From: Xanthobacteraceae bacterium
GTDB lineage: Bacteria; Pseudomonadota; Alphaproteobacteria; Rhizobiales; Xanthobacteraceae
Length of the DNA stretch: 64,000 nt
Assembly: GCA_031291445.1 (NCBI GenBank)
Contig: JARLJA010000014.1
Location: 1-64,000, forward strand
Direction of reading: 5' to 3'
Each line of letters opens with the position of its first letter. The first letter of the stretch is position 1. The notes below the pieces were generated by a model. That model was not told where the DNA came from. It searched no databases and saw only the letters and a list, made by a program, of their open reading frames with translations. The position numbers and the translations under genes are program-made. Shown here one piece after another: positions 38,254-47,286 of the stretch.

Positions 38254-38365
38254 GTTGCACTCCTCTTTGAATCAATTTTGGCTCGGCCCACGCGCCCGTG
38301 GCGGGACCGTCGGGCTTTCGCCCTGAGTCAGCGGCGGCGAGACTGCAAGCGCCGCGCCGCTGGTG

Positions 38366-40045
38366 TCAATCCATGGTCCACAATGCGCTCAGGCCCTCGC
38401 CGCCGTCCTCGCGCGCCAGCGGATCCCGCGGCAGCAACCGGTGAGCGAGGACCATCTGGGCGAAGTCCAGCCGGTGGCCGAGGCCGTCGAGCGTCGCTTC
38501 ATGGGCAAGCCCGATCGCCGATGTGATGTGGTAGAGCGCCGAGGCGGACTGACGCGCCAGCGCCTCGCTGCGGTTGGCGGCGACCTCTTCGGCGAACGCG
38601 CAGGCGCGGTCGAGCACGGCACTGAACTGCGCGGTCGTCGGCCCGTCGAGCGCGGCCGCGCGCAGCCGTGCCTGGTTCGCTGCCCGCAGCGCCGGCAGCG
38701 CGCCGTCCCTGGTGATCGCGCGCGACACGTCGAGCGCGACGATGTTCGAGGTGCCCTCCCAGATCGAGCCGAGATGCGCGTCGCGCAGCAGGCGGGCGTC
38801 GGGCCACTCCTCGATATAGCCGCAGCCTCCCCGCACCTCCATGGCGTCGCCGGTGACCTTGCGGGCGTCGCGGCAGGCGCGGAACTTGATCAGCGGCGTC
38901 ATGATGCGCGTGAGTTTGGCCGCCTCGGCGTCGCCGTGGTTGGCGCGGTCGAGGGCATCGGCGGTGAGGAACATCATGGTGCGGGCCTGTTCCGCCCACA
39001 CCAGCATCTTGGCGAGCTGGCGCCGCATCAGCGGCATCTCGATCAGCCGCTTGCCGAAAGCCTGCCGGCGTCGGGCGATGAACAACGCCTCGGTGACCGC
39101 GCGCCGCATCAGGGCCGAGGCGCGGACGCCATTGGAGAGCCGCGAGTTGTTGACCATGTCGGCCATCTGCTGGAAGCCGCGGCCGCGCTCGCCGACCAGG
39201 TAGGCCTCGGCCCCCTCGAGCCGGATTTCACCGCTGGCCATCGAGCGGGTACCGAGCTTGTCCTTCAGCCGCAGGATCCGGTAGTCGTTGGGCACGCCGT
39301 CGGCCTTGGTCCGCGGCAGCAGGAACAGAGAGACGCCCTTCAGGCCGGCCACGTCCTCACTGCGCGCCAGCACCATGGCGAGATCGGCGTCGGCGTTCGA
39401 GCAGAACCACTTGTCGCCGGTCAGCTTCCAGGTGCCGTCGGGCTGCGCCACCGCCTGCGTCGCGGTGGCGCTGACGTCCGATCCGGCGCCCTGCTCGGTC
39501 ATGAACATCGCGCCCTGGGTCAGCGCGTCGAAATCGAGCGTGGTCAGGCGATCGATGAAACGCGCCACCAGCTTCGGATCGCCATAGCGCTTCAGGGTGC
39601 GGGTCAGCGAGTCCGTCATGCTGACCGGGCACATCAGGCCGAACTCGGCCTGCACGAACAGATAGGTCAGGGCATATTTCGCCGCCGGCGGCATCGGCTC
39701 GGGCCATCCCAGCACGCCGCGATGGGACGCCGCGGCAAGGCCGAGCTCGGAGAACGCCAGCCGCTCCATCTCCACATAGGCGGGATGCTTCTCGATGACG
39801 TTGCAGTCCTCGCCGGTGCGCCGCCGCACCGACAGCGTCGGCGGGTTGCGGTCGGCGATACCCGCCAGCTCGTCGAGCCGGCCGCCGGCGAGCGCGCCCA
39901 GCCGCTCGAAGGTCGGCGCGAGATGCGTAAACAGCTTCCCGGGCAGATAGTGCGCGAACAGGGGCGCGGCGTCGCGGTCGAAGCGGTAGAGGTTGGTGCC
40001 GCGCGAATCCGGGATCGCCCCGGAGAGGTCGAGATCGGGCTTCAT
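38366..40045 (-). CDS. AidB-like acyl-CoA dehydrogenase
   Basis: 559 residues, longer than ordinary acyl-CoA dehydrogenases because of an extra C-terminal helical region, as in AidB. Motifs are MFMTEQGAGSDVSATATQ, DKWFCSNADADLAMVLAR, RRQAFGKRLIEMPL and GGCGYIEEWPDARLLRDAHLGSIWEGTSNIVALDVSRA. AidB relatives are linked to alkylation response or act as true acyl-CoA dehydrogenases, and sequence alone does not decide. The start at 40045 follows AAGGAG. It is divergent from a LysR regulator, with two inverted repeats between. Confidence 0.9.
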   Translation of the reverse strand: MKPDLDLSGAIPDSRGTNLYRFDRDAAPLFAHYLPGKLFTHLAPTFERLGALAGGRLDELAGIADRNPPTLSVRRRTGEDCNVIEKHPAYVEMERLAFSELGLAAASHRGVLGWPEPMPPAAKYALTYLFVQAEFGLMCPVSMTDSLTRTLKRYGDPKLVARFIDRLTTLDFDALTQGAMFMTEQGAGSDVSATATQAVAQPDGTWKLTGDKWFCSNADADLAMVLARSEDVAGLKGVSLFLLPRTKADGVPNDYRILRLKDKLGTRSMASGEIRLEGAEAYLVGERGRGFQQMADMVNNSRLSNGVRASALMRRAVTEALFIARRRQAFGKRLIEMPLMRRQLAKMLVWAEQARTMMFLTADALDRANHGDAEAAKLTRIMTPLIKFRACRDARKVTGDAMEVRGGCGYIEEWPDARLLRDAHLGSIWEGTSNIVALDVSRAITRDGALPALRAANQARLRAAALDGPTTAQFSAVLDRACAFAEEVAANRSEALARQSASALYHITSAIGLAHEATLDGLGHRLDFAQMVLAHRLLPRDPLAREDGGEGLSALWTMD

Positions 40046-40097
40046 GGCCGCGCTCCTTGCAGGAAACGCTCGACTTTCGCCCATTGCAACGATAGCG

Positions 40098-40113
40098 TCC
40101 AATACATATTGGA
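40098..40113. promoter_or_regulatory. Inverted repeat TCCAAT-N4-ATTGGA, candidate operator
   Basis: A perfect 6-bp inverted repeat spaced by ACAT, between the divergent AidB-like gene and the LysR regulator. Confidence 0.45.
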
Positions 40114-40118
40114 TGACG

Positions 40119-40141
40119 ATTGATATTCACTCTGTATCAAT
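40119..40141. promoter_or_regulatory. Inverted repeat ATTGATA-N9-TATCAAT, candidate LysR site
   Basis: Perfect 7-bp arms 9 bases apart. It contains a T-N11-A pattern typical of LysR binding sites and ends 12 bases before the LysR start codon, consistent with autoregulation. Confidence 0.55.
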
Positions 40142-40153
40142 CCGGAACGCCCG

Positions 40154-41059
40154 ATGGACCTGCGCAAGCTTCGCTACTTTTCGGTGTTGGCCGAGGAAAA
40201 GCATTTCGGACGCGCGGCGCGGCGGCTGTCGCTGTCGCAGCCGCCGCTCAGCCTCGCAATTCGCCAGCTCGAGGAGGAGATCGGCGCCAAGCTGTTCGAG
40301 CGCAACAGCCGCAACGTTTCCCTCACCGCCGCCGGCGTTGCCCTGCAGCGCGAGGCCACCCTGCTGCTGCGCCGCGTGGACGAGACCCGGGGACTGGTCA
40401 AGGCCATCGCCGAGGGCCAGCGCGGCCAGCTGCGGCTGGCGTTCGGGGGATCGATGCTGTACCGCGGCCTGCCCCGCATCGTCGAGCGGTTCCGGGCGGC
40501 GGCGCCCTCGACAGAGTTGCGGCTGCGCGAGCTCAATTCCGCCGAACAGGTCGAGGCGCTGCATCGCGACGAGATCGACCTCGGTTTCATTCACGGCCGG
40601 GCGACGCCCGCCGGGCTCGAAGGCTTCCGCTATCACTCGGAGCCGTTCGTCGCCTGCGTCCCGGCCGGCCATCCCTGCGCCAAAGCGAAAACGCTGCAAC
40701 TGGCGCGGCTGTGCGACGAGGATTTCGTGCTGTTCGCCCAGGCGGCCTCGCCCGACTACTACCAGTCGATCATCGCCACCTGCCTGTCGGCGGGGTTCAC
40801 GCCGAAGGTGCGCCACGAAGTCCGGCACTGGACCAGCGTCGTCGCCTTCGTCGCCAACGGCATGGGGGTGGCCCTGGCGCCGCGCAGCCTCCGCACCAGC
40901 CACATCAAGGATGTCGCGTTCGTTCCGATCCGCCAGCCCGGCGTGGTATCGGAGACCTGGTGCGTCTGGAAGGCGGATAATCAGGGCGCCGCGTTGAACC
41001 GCCTGATCGACGCGGCGCGCCAGCAGTCGGTGGCGATGACGGGGACGCGCTCGCACTAG
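40154..41059 (+). CDS. LysR-family transcriptional regulator
   Basis: 301 residues. The N-terminal winged helix (LRKLRYFSVLAEEKHFGRAARRLSLSQPPLSLAIRQLEEEIGAKLFER) is canonical for the CbnR/CatR/BenM side of the family, and an effector domain follows. It probably controls the divergent AidB-like gene and itself. It converges on pqqE, 36 bases away, so a role in PQQ synthesis is not implied. Confidence 0.93.
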   Translation: MDLRKLRYFSVLAEEKHFGRAARRLSLSQPPLSLAIRQLEEEIGAKLFERNSRNVSLTAAGVALQREATLLLRRVDETRGLVKAIAEGQRGQLRLAFGGSMLYRGLPRIVERFRAAAPSTELRLRELNSAEQVEALHRDEIDLGFIHGRATPAGLEGFRYHSEPFVACVPAGHPCAKAKTLQLARLCDEDFVLFAQAASPDYYQSIIATCLSAGFTPKVRHEVRHWTSVVAFVANGMGVALAPRSLRTSHIKDVAFVPIRQPGVVSETWCVWKADNQGAALNRLIDAARQQSVAMTGTRSH

Positions 41060-41095
41060 CTGATCGTGACCCGGGAGCCCTTGCGCGTCAGAGCG

Positions 41096-42283
41096 TCACG
41101 CCTCGTCCGGCCCCGTTGCCACCGTTCCGCCGGCAAAATTCCGGTAAATGAACGGCACCGCTTCCCCGGCAGCCTCGCTGGCGGCGGCCTTGAAGATCTC
41201 TTCGTGGCGGGGCGAGAACGCACAGGCCGGATCTGTATTGCCGGCGTCCCCGGTAAGCGCGAAGGCCTGGCAGCGGCAGCCGCCGAAATCCTCTTCCTTG
41301 AACGCGCAGGACCTGCACGGCTCCTTCATCCAGCCGGTGCCGCGATAGCGGTTCAGCGCGTCGGAGTTCTGCCAGATCCAGGCGATCGACTTGTTGCCGC
41401 GCACCGAATCGAACGTCAGCCCGGTGATGGTCTCGGCGGCGTGGCACGGCAGGATCTTGCCCGACGGCGAAATGTTGAAGAACTGCCGTCCCCAGCCGCC
41501 CATGCATCGTTTCGGCCGCGCCGCATAGTAATCAGGAATGACGTGGTCGAACGCCAGCACGCCCTTCAGGCGCTGCTCGGCCTCCTCGACGATACGGATG
41601 GCTTCATCCATCTGTTCGACGGTCGGCATCAGCGCCGCCCGGTTCTTCAGCGCCCAGCCGTAATACTGCACATTGGCGATCTCGATGCGGTGGGCGTCGA
41701 GGTCGACCGCCATCTGGATCATCTGCGGCAGCTGGTGCAGGTTCTGCCGGTGCATCACCGCATTGACGGTCAGCGGCAGATCAAGCTCGCGGGTCCAGCG
41801 CGCGACCTGGAGCTTCTTCTCATGCGCGTTCTTGTAGCCGGCGACGCGATCGGCGACGGTCGGCTCGCAGCCCTGGAAGCTGATCTGCACGTGGCTGAGG
41901 CCGGCGTCCGCCAGCGCCTTGAGCTTGTCACGGTCGAGCAGCACCGCTGACGTGATCAAGTTGGTGTAGAGGCCGACCTCGTTGGCATAGCGCACCAGTT
42001 CGGCCAGATCCTTGCGGGCGGTGGGCTCGCCGCCCGAAAAGTGAATCTGCAGCACCCCGATGTCGGCGAGTTCGGTCAGGACCCGCTTCCATTCCTCGGT
42101 GGTCAGTTCGGCGCTGCTGCGCTCGAGCTCGAGCGGGTTCGAGCAATACGGACACTGCAGCGGGCAGCGGTGGGTCAATTCGGCCAGCACCGCCAGCGGA
42201 ATACCATAGGTCTCCCCGGCCAAAGCACGCTTCTCCAGCACGCTCAACCCGTCCGAACTCGTGCCGACCACCGATGCCGTCAT
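41096..42283 (-). CDS. pqqE: PQQ biosynthesis radical SAM protein PqqE
   Basis: 395 residues. PqqE joins the Glu and Tyr side chains of PqqA, the first committed step in PQQ synthesis. The radical SAM cluster motif is C40-PLQ-C44-PY-C47. The SPASM-type C-terminal cysteines are visible (CMGGWG, LPCHAAE, CRSCAFKEEDFGGCRC). Its start overlaps the pqqD stop codon. The order pqqC-pqqD-pqqE on the minus strand is standard. Confidence 0.97.
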   Translation of the reverse strand: MTASVVGTSSDGLSVLEKRALAGETYGIPLAVLAELTHRCPLQCPYCSNPLELERSSAELTTEEWKRVLTELADIGVLQIHFSGGEPTARKDLAELVRYANEVGLYTNLITSAVLLDRDKLKALADAGLSHVQISFQGCEPTVADRVAGYKNAHEKKLQVARWTRELDLPLTVNAVMHRQNLHQLPQMIQMAVDLDAHRIEIANVQYYGWALKNRAALMPTVEQMDEAIRIVEEAEQRLKGVLAFDHVIPDYYAARPKRCMGGWGRQFFNISPSGKILPCHAAETITGLTFDSVRGNKSIAWIWQNSDALNRYRGTGWMKEPCRSCAFKEEDFGGCRCQAFALTGDAGNTDPACAFSPRHEEIFKAAASEAAGEAVPFIYRNFAGGTVATGPDEA

Positions 42284-42600
42284 GATGCGGAGCTCTCCCG
42301 CGCCTCGATCAGAAAACCTTTGTCGGCCAGATCCTGCAACATGGCCACCACATCGCGGCCGATTTCAGTCCGGTCGGCGACGTATTTCCGGGCGAGTTCA
42401 TCGACCAGCTGTTCCACGCTGCGATTGCCGTCGCACAGCTGCAGCACCTCGACCGCGATCTCGTCCGGCGCCAGCACCCGCTCCGGCGCGAGCAGCACCC
42501 AGCGCTCGCGGGTGCCGTCGAATTTGAGCTTGGTATGGCGCGGCAACACTGGACGGCTGGCCTCGCTGACGTCCATGCGGCGGCTTTGTGGCGATGCCAT
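42280..42600 (-). CDS. pqqD: PQQ biosynthesis peptide chaperone PqqD
   Basis: 106 residues with the RiPP-recognition fold: PVLPRHTKLKFDGTRERWVLLAPERVLAPDEIAVEVLQLCDGNRSVEQLVDELARKY. It binds PqqA and presents it to PqqE. The start at 42600 lies 11 bases after pqqC; the frame stays open upstream inside pqqC but without similarity. It overlaps pqqE by 4 bases. Confidence 0.94.
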   Translation of the reverse strand: MASPQSRRMDVSEASRPVLPRHTKLKFDGTRERWVLLAPERVLAPDEIAVEVLQLCDGNRSVEQLVDELARKYVADRTEIGRDVVAMLQDLADKGFLIEARESSAS

Positions 42601-42611
42601 CCTGCGTTTCC

Positions 42612-43367
42612 TCACCCCGCTTTCGGCGCGAACGCGCCCGGCGGAACATGCCCGTCGACATAGGCATGATACAGCGCATCGAGCTGGGCCCACAACACGT
42701 TGGTCTTGAAGATCAGGGCGTTGCAGACCGCCTCCCGCTCCGCCGGAGTGTGGGCGTGTTGCTTGACGTAACCCAGCGCGAAGATCGCGTCGCGCGGCGC
42801 CTGATCGAGCCTCCGCTTGAAATAGGTCATGATCGAGGGATTGACGAAGTCATAGTGGGCGAGCATCCCCGCGATGCGCTCCTCGTGGATGGTCGGCGCG
42901 AACAATTCGGTGAGCGAGGATGCAATGGCCTCCAGCGGGGTCCGGTCGCGGACGAAATGCACGTAGGCGTCGACCGCAAACCGCGTCGCCGGCAGAATCC
43001 CTTCCGTCGATTCCACATAGGCGGTATCGAGCCCCAGACCCTCGGTCAGCTTCAGCCAGCGCTCGATGCCGCCTTCCTGGCCGACGTCGCCGTCGTGATC
43101 CTCGAGCCGGTGCCGCCACTCGACACGGATGTCGCGATCGCGGAACCGCGATATCACCACCGCGTCCTTGATCGGGATCGAGCACTGGTAATAGTAGCGG
43201 TTGAGCGCCCAGGCCTGGACCTGGCCCTTGTTGAGCTCGCCGCCGTGCAGCAGCCGATGGAACGGATGCAGGCTGTGGTAACGCGCCGCGCCGATCTGGC
43301 GCAGCACCGCTTCGAGCTGTTCCGCGGTCTCGAGATTCTTGGTCGAAAAGGCCGGGCTCGCGTTCAA
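42612..43367 (-). CDS. pqqC: Pyrroloquinoline-quinone synthase PqqC
   Basis: 251 residues. PqqC is the cofactorless oxidase that closes the ring and completes PQQ. Family landmarks are YHSLHPFHRLLHGGELNKGQVQAWALNRYYYQCSIPIKDA, RVEWRHRLEDHDG and FVRDRTPLEAIASSLTELFAP. It is first of the pqqCDE unit. No pqqB lies upstream, where it is usually found. Confidence 0.96.
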   Translation of the reverse strand: MNASPAFSTKNLETAEQLEAVLRQIGAARYHSLHPFHRLLHGGELNKGQVQAWALNRYYYQCSIPIKDAVVISRFRDRDIRVEWRHRLEDHDGDVGQEGGIERWLKLTEGLGLDTAYVESTEGILPATRFAVDAYVHFVRDRTPLEAIASSLTELFAPTIHEERIAGMLAHYDFVNPSIMTYFKRRLDQAPRDAIFALGYVKQHAHTPAEREAVCNALIFKTNVLWAQLDALYHAYVDGHVPPGAFAPKAG

Positions 43368-43671
43368 GATCCATCCTCCCTGCGTACATCGCTATTCTTA
43401 ATATCTTCGAGATGTCCGGCCCTGCGTGCAGCGCCGGCAGAAACCAGTCCGATGCACAGGCGTCGACAGCTCGGGCGGCCATCTTCGCGACCCATGCGCC
43501 CGGGGATTAGACCTTCGAACCCCACACCTTGTAACTGCGATCTTGGTCGTAGGAAATGCCTCAATCAGTTCCCGACCCCGGGGGACATTCATGAATGCCT
43601 GCAGTACCTTGCCTGCCTAACTGCCGCGGCTTGTGCGTCGCGGCGGAACGCCCGAGGCACCAACTACAATT
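43368..43671. other. Intergenic region between pqqC and cytochrome c gene
   Basis: About 300 bases with only short unsupported ORFs. It must hold the pqqCDE promoter unless the operon is read through from the cytochrome gene, which is on the same strand. I see no clear terminator or consensus promoter. Confidence 0.4.
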
Positions 43672-44046
43672 CTACTTCAAGCTCGCCAGATAGGCGATCA
43701 CGTCGGCGCGATCCTTCGGCTCGTGCAGCCCCTTGAAGAACATCTTCACGCCGTGAACGTCGCCACGCGGATCGGCCAGATAGGCGTCCAGCGCCGCCTC
43801 GGTCCACGGCGCCTTGTTGGCTTTCATGGCTTCGGAATACTGGTAGTCGGGCACGGACGCGGCCGGCCGCCCCACCACATCCCACAGGCTTGGCCCCACC
43901 TTGTTGATGCCGATCTCGATCGAATGACAATTCTGGCAGGTGCGGCCAAAAATCTCCTTGCCCGCGGCAATGTCGGCCGCGTTCGCCGCGGCTGCTCCAA
44001 GGGCCACGGACGCCATCACGGCGTATGGCAGGATGCGAATGGTCAT
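43672..44046 (-). CDS. Class I cytochrome c (c2/c550 type)
   Basis: 124 residues with a signal peptide (MTIRILPYAVMASVALGAAAANA). The haem motif is C37-QN-C40-H41. The C-terminal part GVKMFFKGLHEPKDRADVIAYLAS contains the axial Met typical of mitochondrial-type cytochrome c. It is a periplasmic electron carrier, likely accepting electrons from the alcohol dehydrogenase cytochromes and passing them to an oxidase. The start at 44046 is chosen over a longer frame that runs through the promoter. An FNR-like box and a perfect 19-bp palindrome lie just upstream. Confidence 0.92.
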   Translation of the reverse strand: MTIRILPYAVMASVALGAAAANAADIAAGKEIFGRTCQNCHSIEIGINKVGPSLWDVVGRPAASVPDYQYSEAMKANKAPWTEAALDAYLADPRGDVHGVKMFFKGLHEPKDRADVIAYLASLK

Positions 44047-44093
44047 AAGAGGTACCCTCGAAATCTCGTTGGTGCGGCGGAAGCGCAAACACC

Positions 44094-44112
44094 CACGAAT
44101 ATCATATTCGTG
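44094..44112. promoter_or_regulatory. Perfect 19-bp palindrome at the cytochrome c promoter
   Basis: CACGAATAT-C-ATATTCGTG. On the minus strand it covers a TATGAT (44101-44106) that would serve as the -10, a typical position for a repressor operator. Confidence 0.6.
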
Positions 44113-44131
44113 AGATGACACGCGGCGGTCC

Positions 44132-44145
44132 TTGTTCTGGATCAA
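44132..44145 (-). promoter_or_regulatory. FNR/FixK-like box upstream of cytochrome c gene
   Basis: TTGTTCTGGATCAA (plus-strand reading) differs from TTGA-N6-TCAA at one position. Its centre is about 41-45 bases from the start of transcription predicted by the TATGAT -10, as for a class II activator site. Confidence 0.5.
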
Positions 44146-44231
44146 GCGCGCGTACGCCTCGCCGACCCAGAAGCCGCGCGCAACACCACGGCTCTCCGCA
44201 GGCGGCGCCCCGCCCTCGCGGTAAAGCCGCC

Positions 44232-45170
44232 TCAGTCCTTGAAGAAGTCGACGATTGGAATCGTCTCGAGGACGTCCGGCTGCACCGGCGCCACGTAGGT
44301 CATGCCCGAGCTCTTCGCCATGGCTTCGAGCTCGCCTTTGGCGATCAAATCGGCGATCGCCGCGTTGACGGCTTCAATCAGCGGCTGCTCCGTGCCGAGC
44401 GTCACGTAGCCCATGTTGAAGCCGATCTTGTGAAAGTAGCCGGACGCCTTCAGTTTCGTATCCGGGGTTCGGTCGCGATAGTCGTCGAACCGGCGGAGCT
44501 CCACCAGCGTCGCATCGATCTCGCCGCTTTCCATTCGGGGAAACAGTTCGCTTCGTCCGGGAATGAAGTGAGTGATCTGATCGACAAATTTGCCAGCGCC
44601 ATAGCGCATCAGAATGGCATCGGATAGCGACGTCTGGTTTACGCCAAGTCGAAGGCCCGTAAGGTCGCCGAGGCTTGAAATCTGCTTGTCGGCCACGGCC
44701 CCGCTCAAGACAACGGTGAGCGGCGCGTAAAAATAGGGCTTGGTCGGTACCAGTTCCCCGAGCGCGACACGCCGGCGGCGATCTTCCGGCTTGGCTCCTG
44801 CGAACCCGGGCAGCCGCCCGGTTTCCGCGCCGGGCTTACCCAGGCCGTCGCGGTACAACGGGTAACCGGCGACGAGCTGGCATCGGCCATCCGAGAGCAG
44901 CGCGTTAGCCTGAATGGTGAAACTGCTGTCGGAATCGATGCCGGTTTCGAACCACTGAATCGCGAGCCGACGACCCAGACGCTTGGCGACCGCCTCCGCG
45001 ACTGCGAGGTCGAACCCGCCTGCCTTGTTGCCCTCACGGAACGAGTAAGGCGGAATATCCTCGTTCAGGCAGACCCGGAGCGTCTCCTCGGCTACCGCCG
45101 GAAGCACCGAACCCATCACCGCAACACCGAACGCGGCGCAACGCAGCGCCGCCATCAGACAACGCGTCAT
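44232..45170 (-). CDS. XoxJ/MoxJ-like periplasmic binding protein, quinoprotein-associated
   Basis: 312 residues. A signal peptide (cleavage near AVA-EE) and an extracellular solute-binding fold of family 3 (LRVCLNEDIPPYSFREGNKAGGFDLAVAEAVAKRLG). Proteins of this kind next to PQQ alcohol dehydrogenases are XoxJ/MoxJ homologues, thought to help activate or assemble the dehydrogenase rather than import a solute. It follows a small cytochrome c gene and a PQQ dehydrogenase on the same strand, completing a dehydrogenase - cytochrome - J set. Confidence 0.85.
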   Translation of the reverse strand: MTRCLMAALRCAAFGVAVMGSVLPAVAEETLRVCLNEDIPPYSFREGNKAGGFDLAVAEAVAKRLGRRLAIQWFETGIDSDSSFTIQANALLSDGRCQLVAGYPLYRDGLGKPGAETGRLPGFAGAKPEDRRRRVALGELVPTKPYFYAPLTVVLSGAVADKQISSLGDLTGLRLGVNQTSLSDAILMRYGAGKFVDQITHFIPGRSELFPRMESGEIDATLVELRRFDDYRDRTPDTKLKASGYFHKIGFNMGYVTLGTEQPLIEAVNAAIADLIAKGELEAMAKSSGMTYVAPVQPDVLETIPIVDFFKD

Positions 45171-45180
45171 CAGGTATCCT

Positions 45181-45546
45181 TCACAGCTTTCCGCCGGTCA
45201 GCACGTAGGCCCACAGCGCGTCGATCTCGTCAGGCTTCAGGATGTCACCCCACGGCGGCATGCGATTGTTCTTGCCGTTGGTCACCGAATGGACGAAGCG
45301 CGCATGGTCGTCGTGCGGAAATTCTCGCAGGTCAAACGCTACCGTGCCGGGCGTGACCATGTTGACGCCGTGACAGTGGACGCAATTGGTCGCATACAGC
45401 GTTCTTCCCTTGATCGCCAAGGCCGGATCGCTCGCCGTGGGCTCCAGCGCTGCTGTCGTGGTCGTCGTTTCGGCGGCGACGGCTATGCTCGCGGCAACGA
45501 GCGTCAGGCCGACTACGGATATCCAGAACCCGCTCCTGGCTTTCAT
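45181..45546 (-). CDS. Small cytochrome c, XoxG-like electron acceptor
   Basis: 121 residues with a signal peptide (hydrophobic helix to about residue 25). The haem motif is C55-VH-C58-H59, and the probable axial Met is M96 in NNRMPPWGD. It is encoded 81 bases after the PQQ dehydrogenase and just before the XoxJ-like gene, so it is the likely direct electron acceptor. The start at 45546 (MKARSGFW) is preferred over an upstream in-frame Met. Confidence 0.9.
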   Translation of the reverse strand: MKARSGFWISVVGLTLVAASIAVAAETTTTTAALEPTASDPALAIKGRTLYATNCVHCHGVNMVTPGTVAFDLREFPHDDHARFVHSVTNGKNNRMPPWGDILKPDEIDALWAYVLTGGKL

Positions 45547-45627
45547 CGATGATATTCCCAACACGTAAAAGAAGAGGCGAAAAGGGGTCGCCAACGTGGC
45601 GACCCCCGAGAGACGATATTCGGTCGA

Positions 45628-47286
45628 TTACTTCAGCAACTTGAAAGCCCAGAGCGAACCGCCCGGCGGAACCGCGGCCAGTCGCTCGTCGCCGGAGAAC
45701 AGCGAATACACGCCGCCAATTCCGACCGATACGGCAACATACTGCTCGCCATCCTGCTCCCAGGTGATCGGCTGGCCCTCGATTCCGGAACCGGTCTTGA
45801 ACGACCAGAGCTTCTCGCCGGTATCCGAGTTGAACGCCTCGAACTCGCCGGTGAGCTGGCCGCTGAACACCACGCCGCCGCCGGTCGACAGCACACCGGA
45901 GAACCGCGGAATGTCGCTCGGCGCCTCCCACTTGGCTTTGCCGGTCATCGGGTCGACGGCCTTCAGGTAGCCGCGCGGACCTTCAGGCCAGGCCCAGGGG
46001 TTCGACAGGTCCATGCCGACATACCATTCACCCTGCTTGTACTCGGCCGGAACGGCCTTGTAGTGACCGCCGAAGTTGAGGGTGTTGTAGAAGGCAAGGC
46101 CCCGCTTCGCGTCGAACGAGCCCGGTTCCCAGTTCTTTCCGCCCAGGATCGACGGATAGATGTCAACCATCTCGCCGGCGCGCGCCTTGGTGGAAACGTC
46201 GGTCTCGACCGGCCGACCCGTGGCCAGGTCGACGCTCGAAGCCCAGTTCACCTTCACGTAGGGATTGGCGGCAATCAGCTTGCCGTTGGTCCGATCGAGC
46301 ACATAGATGAAGCCGTTGCGGTTGGCGTCGATCAGAACCTTGGTCGGCGTGCCCTTGACGTCGATGGTCGACAGAATCATTTCAGCGACGCTGTCATAGT
46401 CGAACGGGTTGTTGGGCGAGAACTGATAGTGCCACTTGATGGCGCCGGTCTTCGGATCGAGCGCGAGAACCGAGCAGGTATAGAGGTTGTCGCCCTTGCG
46501 GCCCGAGGCGTTGAACGGTCCCGGGTTGCCGATGCCCCAATACACCGTGTGGAGTTCCGGATCGAACGAGCCGGTGATCCAGGTCGAACCGCCACCATAC
46601 TTGGCGGTATCGCCCGGCCACGTATCGCCACCCTTCTCGTTCGGCAGCGGCACGGTGTAGGTGCGCCAGAGATGCTTGCCGTCGGCCGGATCCCACCCAT
46701 CGATGAAATCGCGGGTGCCGAACTCGGCGCCGGAGATGCCGGTCATGATGACGCCGTCGGCGATCTGCGGCGCACCGGTCATGGTGTAGCCGGCCTTCAT
46801 GTCGGCAACATCGGACTTCCACAGCACCTTTCCGGTCTTGGCGTCGAGCGCCACCAGTTTCGCATCGAGCGTGCCGCGAATGATCTTGCCCTCGTAGAGC
46901 GCGGCGCCACGGTTGATGATGCCGCAGCAGACAACGCGGGGCGTCTCCGGCGGATACTCGACCTTGGTCTTCCAGATCTGCTTGCCGGTCTTTGCATCGA
47001 CCGCGATCGTCGCACTGTTGGTGGTGACGTAGAGGACGCCATTGTAGACCAGCGGCTGCGATTCCTCGCTGCGGCTGTCGTCGTAGCTCAGGTTCCAGGC
47101 GGGGACCAGACGCTTGACTGTGTCGGCGTTGATCTGGGTCAGCGGGCTGTATCGCTGCTGGCCGTAGTCCATGCCGTAGTTGAGAACGTAATGGGTGTCA
47201 GTCTTGGTCAACTCTTGCGCCGTCTGCGCGTGAGCTGCCGTCATCGAACAAGCGACCAGTCCGGCCGCCGTCAACAAGCGCCTCAT
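45628..47286 (-). CDS. PQQ-dependent alcohol dehydrogenase, lanthanide (DYD) type
   Basis: 552 residues, an exported eight-bladed beta-propeller quinoprotein (signal peptide ends near AHA-QT). Active-site residues by comparison with methanol dehydrogenases are vicinal Cys120-Cys121, Glu188, Asn254, catalytic Asp296 and Arg323. Asp298, two residues after the catalytic Asp (F-D-Y-D), is the extra ligand typical of lanthanide enzymes; calcium-type MxaF has Ala there. It oxidises a primary alcohol in the periplasm and passes electrons to the cytochrome encoded next. Whether it prefers methanol, ethanol or larger alcohols is not readable. GGAGG precedes the ATG. Confidence 0.93.
   Translation of the reverse strand: MRRLLTAAGLVACSMTAAHAQTAQELTKTDTHYVLNYGMDYGQQRYSPLTQINADTVKRLVPAWNLSYDDSRSEESQPLVYNGVLYVTTNSATIAVDAKTGKQIWKTKVEYPPETPRVVCCGIINRGAALYEGKIIRGTLDAKLVALDAKTGKVLWKSDVADMKAGYTMTGAPQIADGVIMTGISGAEFGTRDFIDGWDPADGKHLWRTYTVPLPNEKGGDTWPGDTAKYGGGSTWITGSFDPELHTVYWGIGNPGPFNASGRKGDNLYTCSVLALDPKTGAIKWHYQFSPNNPFDYDSVAEMILSTIDVKGTPTKVLIDANRNGFIYVLDRTNGKLIAANPYVKVNWASSVDLATGRPVETDVSTKARAGEMVDIYPSILGGKNWEPGSFDAKRGLAFYNTLNFGGHYKAVPAEYKQGEWYVGMDLSNPWAWPEGPRGYLKAVDPMTGKAKWEAPSDIPRFSGVLSTGGGVVFSGQLTGEFEAFNSDTGEKLWSFKTGSGIEGQPITWEQDGEQYVAVSVGIGGVYSLFSGDERLAAVPPGGSLWAFKLLK

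Noticed and set aside
43398-43592. Small ORFs upstream of pqqC considered as pqqB or a second pqqA
   Set aside because: No PqqB metallo-hydrolase motifs and no E-x-x-x-Y precursor pattern.
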